NCBI GenBank assembly: GCA_938074335.1
Contig: CALJEL010000008.1
Location: 1 to 57,068, forward strand
Direction of reading: 5' to 3'
From: an uncultured bacterium
Lineage (GTDB): Bacteria; Nitrospirota; Thermodesulfovibrionia; Thermodesulfovibrionales; CALJEL01
Length of the DNA: 57,068 nucleotides
The stretch's first letter is position 1; each line of letters opens with the position of its first letter. Shown here in pieces: positions 48,481 to 56,975 of the stretch. Made by a program: the position numbers and the translations under genes. The notes under the pieces were generated by a model that was not told the DNA's origin, searched no databases, and worked only from the letters and a program-made list of their open reading frames with translations.

Positions 48481-49911
48481 TTATTTTTTTATAAATTCTT
48501 CCATCATATTACTTACAAACAAGAGTCTTGCCATTGCTTCATAAAAGGCACCTTCTTTTTGCACCACCTGTGCCCTTGCACTGTCAAGGGCGGTCTGGCT
48601 ATCAAGGAGATCAACGATCTTTGCAAGGTTATTTTCATACCTTATTTTTATAAGCCTTCTTCCTTCCTCAGCAGCCTGGAGCCCTGAGCGTGCAAGTTCA
48701 AGATGTGCCTTTGCCTCAAGCACAGAACTGTAGGCCTCATGAACCCTGAACCTCAGGGATTTTTTTGCTCCCTCAAGATATTCTGCAGCTTCTTTTAATC
48801 TATATTCAGCCCTTTTTGAACCTGCGAGGGTCTTTCCACCACTGAATAAATCCCATCTCAAAAATGCCATTACCTGCCAGCTCTTTCCTTCTGAACCAAA
48901 GGGGGTATTCGGGTCATCAAGCTCATACTGGGCACCAATACCAAGCTGTGGCAGATAATCAGACCTCTCAAGGCTCAGGAGATTCCTTGCATTCTCATAT
49001 CTTAATTCCAATGCCTTTATCTCTTTTCCCTGAAGAGCCCTCTCAATGTAATATGCCTCATCAAGGAGTTCAGGATCAAAACCTGTTTGATCTTTGATCT
49101 CCACCGGCTCATCAAGACCCATGAGCAATCCCAGTGCCCTTTTTGCTATTAAATGATTCTTTTCTGCAGAGACAAGCCTTGCCCTTGCCTCAGCAACTCC
49201 TACTTCTGCCCTCAGCACATCAGACTGTAGACCCAGTCCTGCCTCTGCTCTTTTCTTTGCTATCCTCAGGTGTTCCTCGGCATTTTCAAGACCGAGTTTT
49301 GCCACATTTATATATTCCTTTGCTGTCCTTATGCCAAGATATACCCTGATAACCTCAAAGGCGATCTCTTCCTTCTTTCTCTCAAATTCAATATTTACAG
49401 TCTCATACTGTTTTTTTGATATATCAAGACCAAGCCATGCCTTTCTTACATAAACTGGCATTTCAATACTTAAAATTGTCTGGAAATTGCTTACAGGAGA
49501 GGGATTGTTGAATGTCCCTGGTGCACCCATAAGGTCTTCAGCAGTAAACCTCTCCTGATTTATCTTTGTTGAAAAAACATAAGCAGGGTTGTCTGTCCTC
49601 ATAAACCTTTCCTCTATTCTTAACTGTGGCAAAAGATAACTCCTTGCAATAGAGATATCCTCTTTTGTTGCCCTGAGATTCATACTGCCTGCCCTGAGTT
49701 CTGGATTATCCTTAAGGGCTATCTCAATCGCCTCCTTAAGGCTATAGGCCTTTTCTTCTGCAAGCAGGGGTCTGGAGTAAAAAAATATTAAAAAGGCAAT
49801 CACGAAAAAAGTATTCACTATATACACTACCCGATAGCGGGACAGAGCGATAGCTCGTGGCATCGCCGCACTTTCTTTATCATGTATCCTGAATGGATTA
49901 TATCCTCTCAT
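48481..49911 (-). CDS. TolC-family outer membrane efflux protein
   Basis: About 476 aa. Start taken at ATG 49911 (GGAGGTGCACGG upstream, 4-nt overlap with the arsR stop). N-terminal extension contains a GC-rich segment encoding AAMPRAIALSRYRVV, followed by a hydrophobic signal (IVNTFFVIAFLIFF). Two OEP repeats: SLKEAIEIALKDNPELRAG at the start and a second ~residue 260. The coiled-coil alpha-barrel helices are visible. Outer component of the RND pump. Confidence 0.9.
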   Translation of the reverse strand: MRGYNPFRIHDKESAAMPRAIALSRYRVVYIVNTFFVIAFLIFFYSRPLLAEEKAYSLKEAIEIALKDNPELRAGSMNLRATKEDISIARSYLLPQLRIEERFMRTDNPAYVFSTKINQERFTAEDLMGAPGTFNNPSPVSNFQTILSIEMPVYVRKAWLGLDISKKQYETVNIEFERKKEEIAFEVIRVYLGIRTAKEYINVAKLGLENAEEHLRIAKKRAEAGLGLQSDVLRAEVGVAEARARLVSAEKNHLIAKRALGLLMGLDEPVEIKDQTGFDPELLDEAYYIERALQGKEIKALELRYENARNLLSLERSDYLPQLGIGAQYELDDPNTPFGSEGKSWQVMAFLRWDLFSGGKTLAGSKRAEYRLKEAAEYLEGAKKSLRFRVHEAYSSVLEAKAHLELARSGLQAAEEGRRLIKIRYENNLAKIVDLLDSQTALDSARAQVVQKEGAFYEAMARLLFVSNMMEEFIKK

Positions 49912-50297
49912 CCGTGCACCTCCTGCATAAATCTCTTTAATGCCTTCATATCGCATCTCCCTGTTTTTTTCTGGAATTCCTCGCATTCTACAATTCTATG
50001 TCTGTCTGCGGTTATCACTGGATCACCTTCAAGTAGCTCTATTAGGGTGTTTATAAATTTTCTCTGAATGGGTGTCAGTTCCTCCGAGAGACTGTAAAAG
50101 AGTAATTTTTTCTCCCGCCTTGTGGAAACAAGACCTGCGTTTCTTAAAAGCCCCAAGTTCCTTGATACCAGTGGCTGGGACGCACCTGTTATTGCCATTA
50201 TCTGACATACACAAAGCTCATTCTTGCAGATAAGCATAAAGACCCGTATCCTCAAAGGGTCTGAAAAGAGCTTCATGAGTCTTAATATCTCATTCAT
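49908..50297 (-). CDS. ArsR-family metal-responsive transcriptional repressor
   Basis: 129 aa winged-helix repressor. MNEILRLMKLFSDPLRIRVF, then ELCVCQIMAITGASQPLVSRNLGLLRNAGLV, where CVC at the start of the DNA-recognition region matches the As(III)/Sb(III) binding Cys pair of ArsR. Later Cys (VECEEFQKKTGRCDM) could add a ligand. I use ATG 50297 because the track TTG at 50333 is the promoter -35. First gene of the efflux operon, presumably repressing it and itself. Confidence 0.92.
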   Translation of the reverse strand: MNEILRLMKLFSDPLRIRVFMLICKNELCVCQIMAITGASQPLVSRNLGLLRNAGLVSTRREKKLLFYSLSEELTPIQRKFINTLIELLEGDPVITADRHRIVECEEFQKKTGRCDMKALKRFMQEVHG

Positions 50298-50333
50298 ATA
50301 AATATATTTACATATGTTTATATGAAATGTCAA
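50295..50333 (-). promoter_or_regulatory. arsR promoter with overlapping palindromic operator
   Basis: TTGACA (50328-50333), 17-bp spacer, TAAATA -10 (50305-50310), 7 nt before the ATG. A 30-bp imperfect palindrome (50295-50324; CATATAAA...TTTATATG, 12 of 14 arm positions matching) covers the -10 and the start codon, a good ArsR operator. The mRNA may be leaderless. Confidence 0.65.
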
Positions 50334-50384
50334 GCCTTAAAAATTCCTCACCCTCGTAGATAAGAAAAGGGGAACTCAAAAATC

Positions 50385-52220
50385 TTACGATCTTTGGGAA
50401 CCGATTCTGAAAATATTTGACAAAATAATCCCTGTAGAGAGTATAAAAGCAAGGCCATCTGTAATGGAATCAAATATGTTTTGTGAGGGAGGTAAACCGG
50501 AAATAAAGCTTAAAATATATATATTGAATGCAAAAGATAAAGGATTCCCTGATATAGCAAATATCATGTTCAGTAAAAAAATAGGAGGGGCAAAATAAGA
50601 GAAGTTATAACCATAACTATAAATATCAAGACCCACAAAATCATAAATACTCAGGAAAAGGATTATGGAGATAGAAAATGTCCAGAGAGAAAAAAGCATA
50701 ATACCCTTTGACTGAAAAAATCCCTTCTCTCTTTTTTGAAAGAGGAGATACAGCAAAAAGACAATACTTCCCGTTGAAAACCATGGATTCATTGAAAGAA
50801 TAAGGTCCTTCAGGGAAAGGGTACCGAAGGGAATGAATATCATAATTATTGAGCTGACAATTATAATGATAAAAGGGATTCTATCTTTTAACCCTGTTAT
50901 CCTTACAAGATATTTCATCAAAACTAATATTATTAAAAAACAACCTGACAGTGAAATCAGGGTCTGCATACCTGATATGAAACTGAGGTTCGATATACCT
51001 TTCCTCCGTTGCCCCTCTTCTGTCTCCTCTGTCCTGTTATCTGCCTTCTGACTTCTGTTTTCTACTGTTTTGCCCCCTGCCTTTTGTTTCCAGAGCCATA
51101 TCTCATTGAACATTACATGTTTTATTCTTTTTCTTTCATAGGTATAGGTGATGTGATAAAATCCGTTCAGGCTTTTTGTAATGGATGGGTAGGAATATTC
51201 TTTTCCCTGAGATGACTCAAGTACCTTGATAAGCCTCCAGGAGCTTCCATTGTCACTGGATAAAAAGATGGAGAGGTTTTCTCTGTTATTAAATGAATTA
51301 TTTATAACAGCAAGTATAGAATTATCTTCTGTCCTTATCATATCAAATCCTGAATCTGGATTGGGCAGTTCTGTATATCTAAGGGGAGACTCTCTGTGCT
51401 TAATTAAATCCATTTCCATAAATGGAATAAATCTTTCCCCTTTCTTTTTGCTATTTCTAAAAAAGATTAATAATTTATCCTCTCCAAGAGGTAAAAGCAC
51501 TGGCTGTATTATCTTTTCAGCTGCTGTTATCCTGTATATCCTGAATGTTTCATGCCCTGGGTCTACCTGTATAATGGAGGAGTTTTTGTTAAAGAGTTCG
51601 CTGTAGGCTGGTATGATAAAACTTCCATCATTTAAATTTATCCCATCATTTTTTACATTGTGGGTTAGATTAAAGAATGGGCTTAATAAAAGTTTTTTAC
51701 TCTCTGTCCAGGAAATAGCATCAGTGGTAGTTTTGTAATTTATTGAGCTTCCTGACCAGCCACCTGCAATAACTGTCGAATAAAAGAGCCATATCTTACC
51801 TGAGTTATCCCTCATAAGCATGGGGTTACCAATCTTCTTTACATATCTTTTCAGTTCCCTTGAGGCAGTCTCTCGATCTATAAGTTTAAGGGGGATAGTC
51901 CATGTGCCGTTTTTCTCGTTATAAATAGCCATGAAGATTGCCACATCCTTTGCTCCCTCTCTTGAACCAGAGTACCAGACACAGAGAAGTCTGTCTTTAT
52001 CAAGAGGTGCAATACTTGAAACATGGCTTATCATACCTGAAGATTCTTTGTTAACAAAGTCCTCTATATATATTTCCTGAAATACCGATTGGGGTTCAGA
52101 TACCTGAGATTGAATCTCTGTAGTCTTTATTCTGACTTCCAACCTCTGAGTTCTGATCTCCATTAGCAGGGCAATTAAGTATAGAAGCAAGGTGAGAGAA
52201 ACAAAAATAATTCTTTTAGT
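50385..52220 (-). CDS. Membrane protein with sialidase-fold domain
   Basis: About 611 aa (start at ATG 52220, overlapping the GT4 stop, with AAAGGA upstream). One N-terminal TM (IIFVSLTLLLYLIALLM), a six-bladed sialidase/BNR-like beta-propeller (~50-370; YSGSREGAKDVAIF, SDNGSSWRLIKVLES Asp-box-like), then a C-terminal region of several TM helices (~410-600). A low-complexity linker (VENRSQKADNRTEETEEGQ) separates propeller and TM part. Resembles 'exo-alpha-sialidase' family neighbours of glycan genes; catalytic residues are not clear. Possibly a glycan-binding or processing membrane protein, co-transcribed with the GT4. Confidence 0.72.
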   Translation of the reverse strand, partial: TKRIIFVSLTLLLYLIALLMEIRTQRLEVRIKTTEIQSQVSEPQSVFQEIYIEDFVNKESSGMISHVSSIAPLDKDRLLCVWYSGSREGAKDVAIFMAIYNEKNGTWTIPLKLIDRETASRELKRYVKKIGNPMLMRDNSGKIWLFYSTVIAGGWSGSSINYKTTTDAISWTESKKLLLSPFFNLTHNVKNDGINLNDGSFIIPAYSELFNKNSSIIQVDPGHETFRIYRITAAEKIIQPVLLPLGEDKLLIFFRNSKKKGERFIPFMEMDLIKHRESPLRYTELPNPDSGFDMIRTEDNSILAVINNSFNNRENLSIFLSSDNGSSWRLIKVLESSQGKEYSYPSITKSLNGFYHITYTYERKRIKHVMFNEIWLWKQKAGGKTVENRSQKADNRTEETEEGQRRKGISNLSFISGMQTLISLSGCFLIILVLMKYLVRITGLKDRIPFIIIIVSSIIMIFIPFGTLSLKDLILSMNPWFSTGSIVFLLYLLFQKREKGFFQSKGIMLFSLWTFSISIILFLSIYDFVGLDIYSYGYNFSYFAPPIFLLNMIFAISGNPLSFAFNIYILSFISGLPPSQNIFDSITDGLAFILSTGIILSNIFRIGSQRS

Positions 52221-53277
52221 CATTATTCCTTTCACCCTTAAAGGAATTAAAAACCCTGAGATAACTGTCAATCATCTTTTCACTGGAGTAAAAAATTTTC
52301 ACATCTCTGTAAGCCCTTTCTATAAGGTCTTCCCTCAGTTCGCTATCTTCAAGAAGTTTGTTTACAGAATGAGCAAGACAGGCTGGAGCCTTTACAGGGC
52401 AGAGAAGCCCTCTGCCTTCTACGGTCTCCTTCAACCCACCTGCATCTGTGGAGACAACAGGCACTCTATATAAAAAGGCATCAAGCACCACACTGCCAAG
52501 CCCCTCTTCCGATGAGCTAATAACGAATACATCTATAATAGAAAAAAAGTCTTCCACATCTTTATGAAATCCCATTAGAATGTACTTATCCTGAAGGTGG
52601 AGGTCTTTTATCCTCCTTTCTACCATCTCCCTGAGTTCTCCCTCTCCAAAATGAAGAAAGATAAAATCATCTCTGGTCTTAGAAAGCAGGTTTATTGCCT
52701 CTACCATTGTGAAGGGATCTTTATGGGGGACAAGGGCTGCCATGGTAGCCAGGATTTTTTTATCTTTTATATTAAAAGATTCCTTTAATTTCAAGGCTCT
52801 CTCTCTGTCAAGCTCCCTTTCCTGCACACAACTCGGTATTACCTCTATCTTTCCTGAAGGTTTCAGATCTTCAAGTATCTGTCTTATCTTTTCAGATATA
52901 GCGATTACCCTGTCGGTGAACCTATATTTAAGCCTTGTAAGGATTCCTGAGGGTCTGAAATCAACCCTTCTTGTATAGACTACTGGCCTTGAATGGAATG
53001 GTTTTGAGATTATAGCAAGTGTCTGTGCCTTAGCAGTCTGGCAGTGAAGGATATCAAAGTTTTTCCCATTTTTAATTAAAAATAATAGTGCCTGAAGATT
53101 GTTTTTGACACCGTGAACAGGTAGATGCTCCTTTAAAACCTTGATATGCAGTGGGGAGTTAATAAGGCAAAGAAGTTCTGCCTGCACGCCTTTGTCCTTT
53201 AAGCCACGGAGTGTATAAAGCGTCTGCCTCTCTCCGCCCCGCCATGTTTTTTCAGTATTAATCTGAAGAATCCTCAT
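52216..53277 (-). CDS. GT4-family glycosyltransferase
   Basis: 353 aa GT-B-fold transferase. N-terminal nucleotide-sugar-acceptor motif INTEKTWRGGERQT; C-terminal donor site FGEGELREMVERRIKDL...EEGLGSVVLDAFLYRVPVVSTDAGGLKETV (E-x7-E motif). Likely adds a sugar to a surface glycan or lipid. Its ATG follows the -10 box by 7 nt and has no Shine-Dalgarno (leaderless candidate). Divergent from the GT2 at 53350. Confidence 0.92.
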   Translation of the reverse strand: MRILQINTEKTWRGGERQTLYTLRGLKDKGVQAELLCLINSPLHIKVLKEHLPVHGVKNNLQALLFLIKNGKNFDILHCQTAKAQTLAIISKPFHSRPVVYTRRVDFRPSGILTRLKYRFTDRVIAISEKIRQILEDLKPSGKIEVIPSCVQERELDRERALKLKESFNIKDKKILATMAALVPHKDPFTMVEAINLLSKTRDDFIFLHFGEGELREMVERRIKDLHLQDKYILMGFHKDVEDFFSIIDVFVISSSEEGLGSVVLDAFLYRVPVVSTDAGGLKETVEGRGLLCPVKAPACLAHSVNKLLEDSELREDLIERAYRDVKIFYSSEKMIDSYLRVFNSFKGERNND

Positions 53278-53284
53278 TGTTATA

Positions 53285-53313
53285 ATTATACATTAATAGT
53301 TGCATCCTGTTAA
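53285..53313 (-). promoter_or_regulatory. Strong promoter for the GT4-sialidase operon
   Basis: Minus-strand TTAACA (53308-53313), exactly 17 bp, TATAAT (53285-53290), then 7 nt to the ATG. A textbook sigma-70 promoter with the start codon at the transcription start. Confidence 0.65.
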
Positions 53314-53336
53314 AAAATACTCCTTTCTGAATATGT

Positions 53337-53342
53337 TAGAAT
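53337..53342 (+). promoter_or_regulatory. -10 box for the GT2/ArnT gene set
   Basis: TAGAAT lies 7 nt before the ATG at 53350, with no clear -35. Same leaderless spacing as the divergent GT4 promoter. Confidence 0.4.
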
Positions 53343-53349
53343 AATTTTT

Positions 53350-54171
53350 ATGAAATCAGGGTCAGAGGGAATCACAGGCTTATCTATGAAGAAAAAGGAG
53401 ACAGGATATCAGCTCTCTGTTGCAATTGTCTCTTTCAATGAAGAAGAGGATATAGGTAAAACCCTTGAAAGCATCAGGGACATTGCCTCTGAGATAGTGG
53501 TGGTGGATTCCCATTCTACAGACAGGACAAGGGAGATTGCCTCCAGTTACGGTGCTCGAGTCTTTGAAGAGGACTGGAAGGGTTATGTGGGACAGAAAAA
53601 CTCAGCCCTTGAGAAGTGCACTCAGGACTGGATACTTTCACTTGATTGTGATGAAGTCCTGACACCGGAGCTGAAAAAATCCATTATTGATGCAATAAGT
53701 GATCCCAGGGCAGATGGTTATCTGATCAATAGAAAAACTGTATATCTTGGAAGACCTTTAAATTATGCCTGGCAGCCAGACTGGGAATTGAGGCTTGTAA
53801 AGAAAAGTGCCAAGCCGAGATGGAGGGGTTATTATGTACATGAGTCACTCCAAATTAATGGTAAGACAAAAAAACTCAAGGGTGACCTCCTTCATTATTC
53901 CTATAAAGATCTCCAGGACCATCTAACAAAGCTTGTAAGATATTCAAGACTTGCAGCCTGCTCCTATAAGGATATTGGGAAGAGATTCAGTTTTCCAAAA
54001 CTTATTTTCCATCCCCTTGCTGCCTTCATGAAGCAATTTATTATAAAAAGGGCCTTTCTTGATGGATTTCGGGGTCTTATAGTTGCCATGAGTTCATTCT
54101 TCTATGTATTTTTAAAATACCTGTTTTTATGGGAGATAGAAAGAGGTGTTAAAAGACCAGATAAGGGATAA
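53350..54171 (+). CDS. GT2-family glycosyltransferase (LPS/Kdo-glucosyltransferase type)
   Basis: 273 aa. GT2 N-terminal motif LSVAIVSFNEEEDIGKTLES, DSHSTDRT nucleotide-binding segment, SLDCDEVLTPEL (DxD-like), then a C-terminal basic/helical region (KQFIIKRAFLDGFRG) near the membrane. Resembles WaaE/KdtX heptose-modifying or related non-processive transferases. An alternative ATG at 53386 exists; the first ATG keeps the leaderless spacing. Overlaps the ArnT-like start by 26 bp. Confidence 0.9.
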   Translation: MKSGSEGITGLSMKKKETGYQLSVAIVSFNEEEDIGKTLESIRDIASEIVVVDSHSTDRTREIASSYGARVFEEDWKGYVGQKNSALEKCTQDWILSLDCDEVLTPELKKSIIDAISDPRADGYLINRKTVYLGRPLNYAWQPDWELRLVKKSAKPRWRGYYVHESLQINGKTKKLKGDLLHYSYKDLQDHLTKLVRYSRLAACSYKDIGKRFSFPKLIFHPLAAFMKQFIIKRAFLDGFRGLIVAMSSFFYVFLKYLFLWEIERGVKRPDKG

Positions 54172-55630
54172 ATATATATTAATCCTTTCACTCTGGATTC
54201 TCCTTATCTTCTGGCTAAGACCATGGAGCGGTGACCTGAGAAGTGACCCTTTAACCTATGCCTGCATATCAAAGGATATGGTGGAAAATAATAACTGGTT
54301 TTCTCCCCAGCTTGATGGGAAGCCTTATCTGAACAAACCTCCTCTTTATTTCTGGCTTGTTGGAGCATCTTTTAAAATATTTGGTACCTCTTTCTATGCC
54401 TCTAAAATACCAGCACTTTTACTGGCGACGATAAATGTATTTTTTTTATATTTTATAGTCAATAGATTATTCAATAATAAGGAGCTTGCCTTTTTTTCTT
54501 CTTTTATATTTTTAAGTACTCACTGGATATTTAAGAACTTTACCACCAACCGTCCCGAAAGTCTTCTTGTCTTTTCAGTACTTCTTGGTGTCTACGGATT
54601 TATTCTCTTAAAGGAAGGGCGCCAGTTCAGTGGTTTACTCCTTGGTTTGTCTTTTGCAATCGGGTTTATGACAAAAACCTTTTTTGCCTTTTTCCTCCCT
54701 CTGATTATAGTGGTTTATGGATTATTTACTAAAGAGCTTTTCGGATGGCTTAAAAAAGGTGATCTCTACACATGGATTTTTACTGGTCTGGTCCTGGTCG
54801 CTCCATGGTTTATTTATTACGAAATTAATCATCCGGGTTATCTTGAACATTTATTTTCAGGTCAGACATTAAACAGGTTCAAAGAAGGTGGTGATGTTAT
54901 AATTGATCCCTTGATGTATTTGAAGGACTTAATAATTTATTATCAACCCTGGCTTTTATTTTTTATTATCGGCATAGCGTTTATAATTTCTAAATTGAAG
55001 GCCAGGGAATTGAACGATAAAGAACTGTTTGTCTTATTAGGCTTTATTTTAATCTTTCTTACCCTCCAGTTATCTAAAGGAAAGTCTACAAGATACCTTA
55101 CAGTTGTTACACCTTTTATGTCTGTTATTGGAGGATTTGGGATTCTTTCTTTGAAAGAGGAATTTAAGAAAATTATCGAAAATATTATATACTATGGATG
55201 GATTCCACTATTTATTATCATCTGGATAATTCCTGTGAAAATAAATCCTGAAAAGCATTATGTTATTCATATTGCCAGGCAGATTGCATCTGGAAAACAG
55301 GGAGATTATAGAAAGCCCCTTGCCTTTCTTGATCTTAAAAAAGTAAAAAAACAGGATAGCAAACTTATTTTTCTGTCTCCCCCTGACCTTTCTGCAGGAT
55401 ATAGCTGTCTTTATTATTTTTATCTATCTGATCTGGCTAAAAGATGGGATTATGGAGACTTAGCAAACTGGTTTCACTCCCAAAAATCAACAGATCTTTT
55501 GGGGTCTCAGAATGGTATAATTATCCTGACACCTGTAAACTCTGTGGAATTATTAAACCCATTGAATTTAAAGTTTGTTGAAATAGTGAGGGATGAATAT
55601 TTTATCCTTTTAAGTATCTATAAGGATTAA
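54146..55630 (+). CDS. ArnT-like GT39/GT83-type membrane glycosyltransferase
   Basis: 494 aa polytopic protein with ~11-12 TM helices. The short loop after TM1 (LRPWSGDLRSDPLTYACISKDMVENNNWFSPQLDGKPYLNKPPLYFW) matches the ArnT/PMT catalytic loop with Asp/Glu. It transfers a sugar from polyprenyl-phosphate to lipid A or protein. Starts at GTG 54146, within the GT2 gene. Co-directional with the UXS gene, consistent with pentose (xylose or 4-amino-arabinose) transfer. Confidence 0.88.
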   Translation: MLKDQIRDKYILILSLWILLIFWLRPWSGDLRSDPLTYACISKDMVENNNWFSPQLDGKPYLNKPPLYFWLVGASFKIFGTSFYASKIPALLLATINVFFLYFIVNRLFNNKELAFFSSFIFLSTHWIFKNFTTNRPESLLVFSVLLGVYGFILLKEGRQFSGLLLGLSFAIGFMTKTFFAFFLPLIIVVYGLFTKELFGWLKKGDLYTWIFTGLVLVAPWFIYYEINHPGYLEHLFSGQTLNRFKEGGDVIIDPLMYLKDLIIYYQPWLLFFIIGIAFIISKLKARELNDKELFVLLGFILIFLTLQLSKGKSTRYLTVVTPFMSVIGGFGILSLKEEFKKIIENIIYYGWIPLFIIIWIIPVKINPEKHYVIHIARQIASGKQGDYRKPLAFLDLKKVKKQDSKLIFLSPPDLSAGYSCLYYFYLSDLAKRWDYGDLANWFHSQKSTDLLGSQNGIIILTPVNSVELLNPLNLKFVEIVRDEYFILLSIYKD

Positions 55631-55651
55631 AATAAATGAAAGGATATTGGT

Positions 55652-56596
55652 ATGGATAAAAAAAGGATACTCGTTACAGGTGGGGCAGGATTTCTCGGTT
55701 CTCATCTATGTGAAAGGCTCCTTAGTGAGGGTCATGAGGTGCTCTGCGTTGATAATTTTTATACAGGGAGAAAGGCAAATATTGCCCACCTGCTCAATAA
55801 TCCCTACTTTGAAATCATAAGGCACGATGTGACTTTTCCACTTTATGTGGAGGTTGATGAGATCTATCATCTCGCCTGTCCTGCCTCACCTGTACACTAT
55901 CAGTTTGATCCTGTCCAGACAACAAAGACCTCTGTCCATGGAAGCATAAATATGCTTGGTCTTGCAAAGAGATTGAAGATCAAGATTCTTCTCGCCTCAA
56001 CAAGTGAGGTTTATGGTGATCCAGCAATTCATCCCCAGCCTGAGACATACTGGGGAAATGTCAATCCCATCGGACCAAGGGCATGCTATGACGAGGGTAA
56101 AAGATGTGCTGAGACACTCTTTTTTAATTATCACAGACAGCATAAATTAAGGATAAAGGTTGCCAGGATATTCAATACCTATGGGCCAAGAATGCATCCC
56201 GGTGATGGAAGGGTTGTGAGCAATTTTATAGTCCAGGCATTGAAAGGAGAGGATATTACCGTATATGGAGACGGAAGCCAGACCAGGAGCTTCTGCTATG
56301 TAGATGACATGATAGATGGGCTCATAAGACTAATGAATAGTCCTGATGAGGTGACAGGCCCTATAAATCTTGGAAATCCACAGGAATTTTCCATCCTTGA
56401 GCTTGCAGAGACCGTAATAAGACTTAGTGGTTCTAAATCAAAGATAATCTATAAACCCCTTCCACCTGATGATCCAAAACAGAGGTGCCCTGATATCACC
56501 CTTGCCAGAAAAGTCCTTGGATGGCAGCCCTGCATACCCCTTGAGGAAGGACTTAAAAGAACCATTGAATATTTCAGAAGACTCTTTGGTTTATAA
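55652..56596 (+). CDS. uxs: UDP-glucuronate decarboxylase (UDP-xylose synthase)
   Basis: 314-aa SDR enzyme converting UDP-glucuronate to UDP-xylose. NAD-binding [11 protein letters not shown] at the N-terminus, STSEVYGDP (Ser), YDEGKRCAE (YxxxK catalytic) and the UXS-specific [12 protein letters not shown] and [21 protein letters not shown] blocks. Gives a UDP-pentose donor, likely for the neighbouring glycosyltransferases. AAAGGAT ribosome site. Followed at once by repeat R8. Confidence 0.96.
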   Translation: MDKKRILVTGGAGFLGSHLCERLLSEGHEVLCVDNFYTGRKANIAHLLNNPYFEIIRHDVTFPLYVEVDEIYHLACPASPVHYQFDPVQTTKTSVHGSINMLGLAKRLKIKILLASTSEVYGDPAIHPQPETYWGNVNPIGPRACYDEGKRCAETLFFNYHRQHKLRIKVARIFNTYGPRMHPGDGRVVSNFIVQALKGEDITVYGDGSQTRSFCYVDDMIDGLIRLMNSPDEVTGPINLGNPQEFSILELAETVIRLSGSKSKIIYKPLPPDDPKQRCPDITLARKVLGWQPCIPLEEGLKRTIEYFRRLFGL

Positions 56597-56598
56597 CT

Positions 56599-56927
56599 CT
56601 ATTTTGCCATTAGAAAACTGGCAGTCTGCCTCAAAGTCTTCTTAGACCAGCAGAGCAGTAGAGCAGTAGTTTTTATTAAGGAATTTCTTCTTATTATTTA
56701 ATTGTTGCGCTGCTGCGCTGCTGCTCTGTTGCTCTACTGCTCTGTTATTGCCTGCTGCTCTATTAAGGTGTCGCAGGCGGGGTCCCCAGAAAATCGTCAG
56801 ATTTTCTGGGGTGCTGGTATTGCCTTTAGAGCACAGGGTGAAGACAAGCTTCACCCCGTGAACCCCGAAATATGGGCATACTGCCAGTTTTATTAAAGGC
56901 TTTTTATAAATTGCTAATGGCAGATTA
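56599..56927 (+). repeat. Mosaic palindromic intergenic repeat, copy R8
   Basis: Left end CTATTTTGCCATTAGAAAAC; right end CTGCCAGTTTTATTAAAGGC...CTAATGGCAGATTA. Interior: GCAG/CTGC-rich inverted blocks like R7, the GGTGTCGCAGGCGGGG block, a perfect CCCCAGAAAATC/GATTTTCTGGGG hairpin and a GGGTGAAGACAAGCTTCACCC hairpin as in R5. Fills most of the gap between uxs and the final response regulator. Predicted ORFs in it are artefacts. Confidence 0.88.
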
Positions 56928-56963
56928 CAGGTTTCTCAATGAGAAAATGCCCTTTTGCTCTGG

Positions 56964-56969
56964 TATAAT
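56964..56969 (+). promoter_or_regulatory. Extended -10 box before the terminal response regulator
   Basis: TGGTATAAT (extended -10) ends 6 nt before the ATG at 56976, giving a leaderless-type arrangement. Confidence 0.5.
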
Positions 56970-56975
56970 TATGAT

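Noticed and set aside
56642-56896. Ala/Leu-rich ORFs (70 and 64 aa)
   Set aside because: Translations of the GCAG-rich repeat in R8 on both strands.
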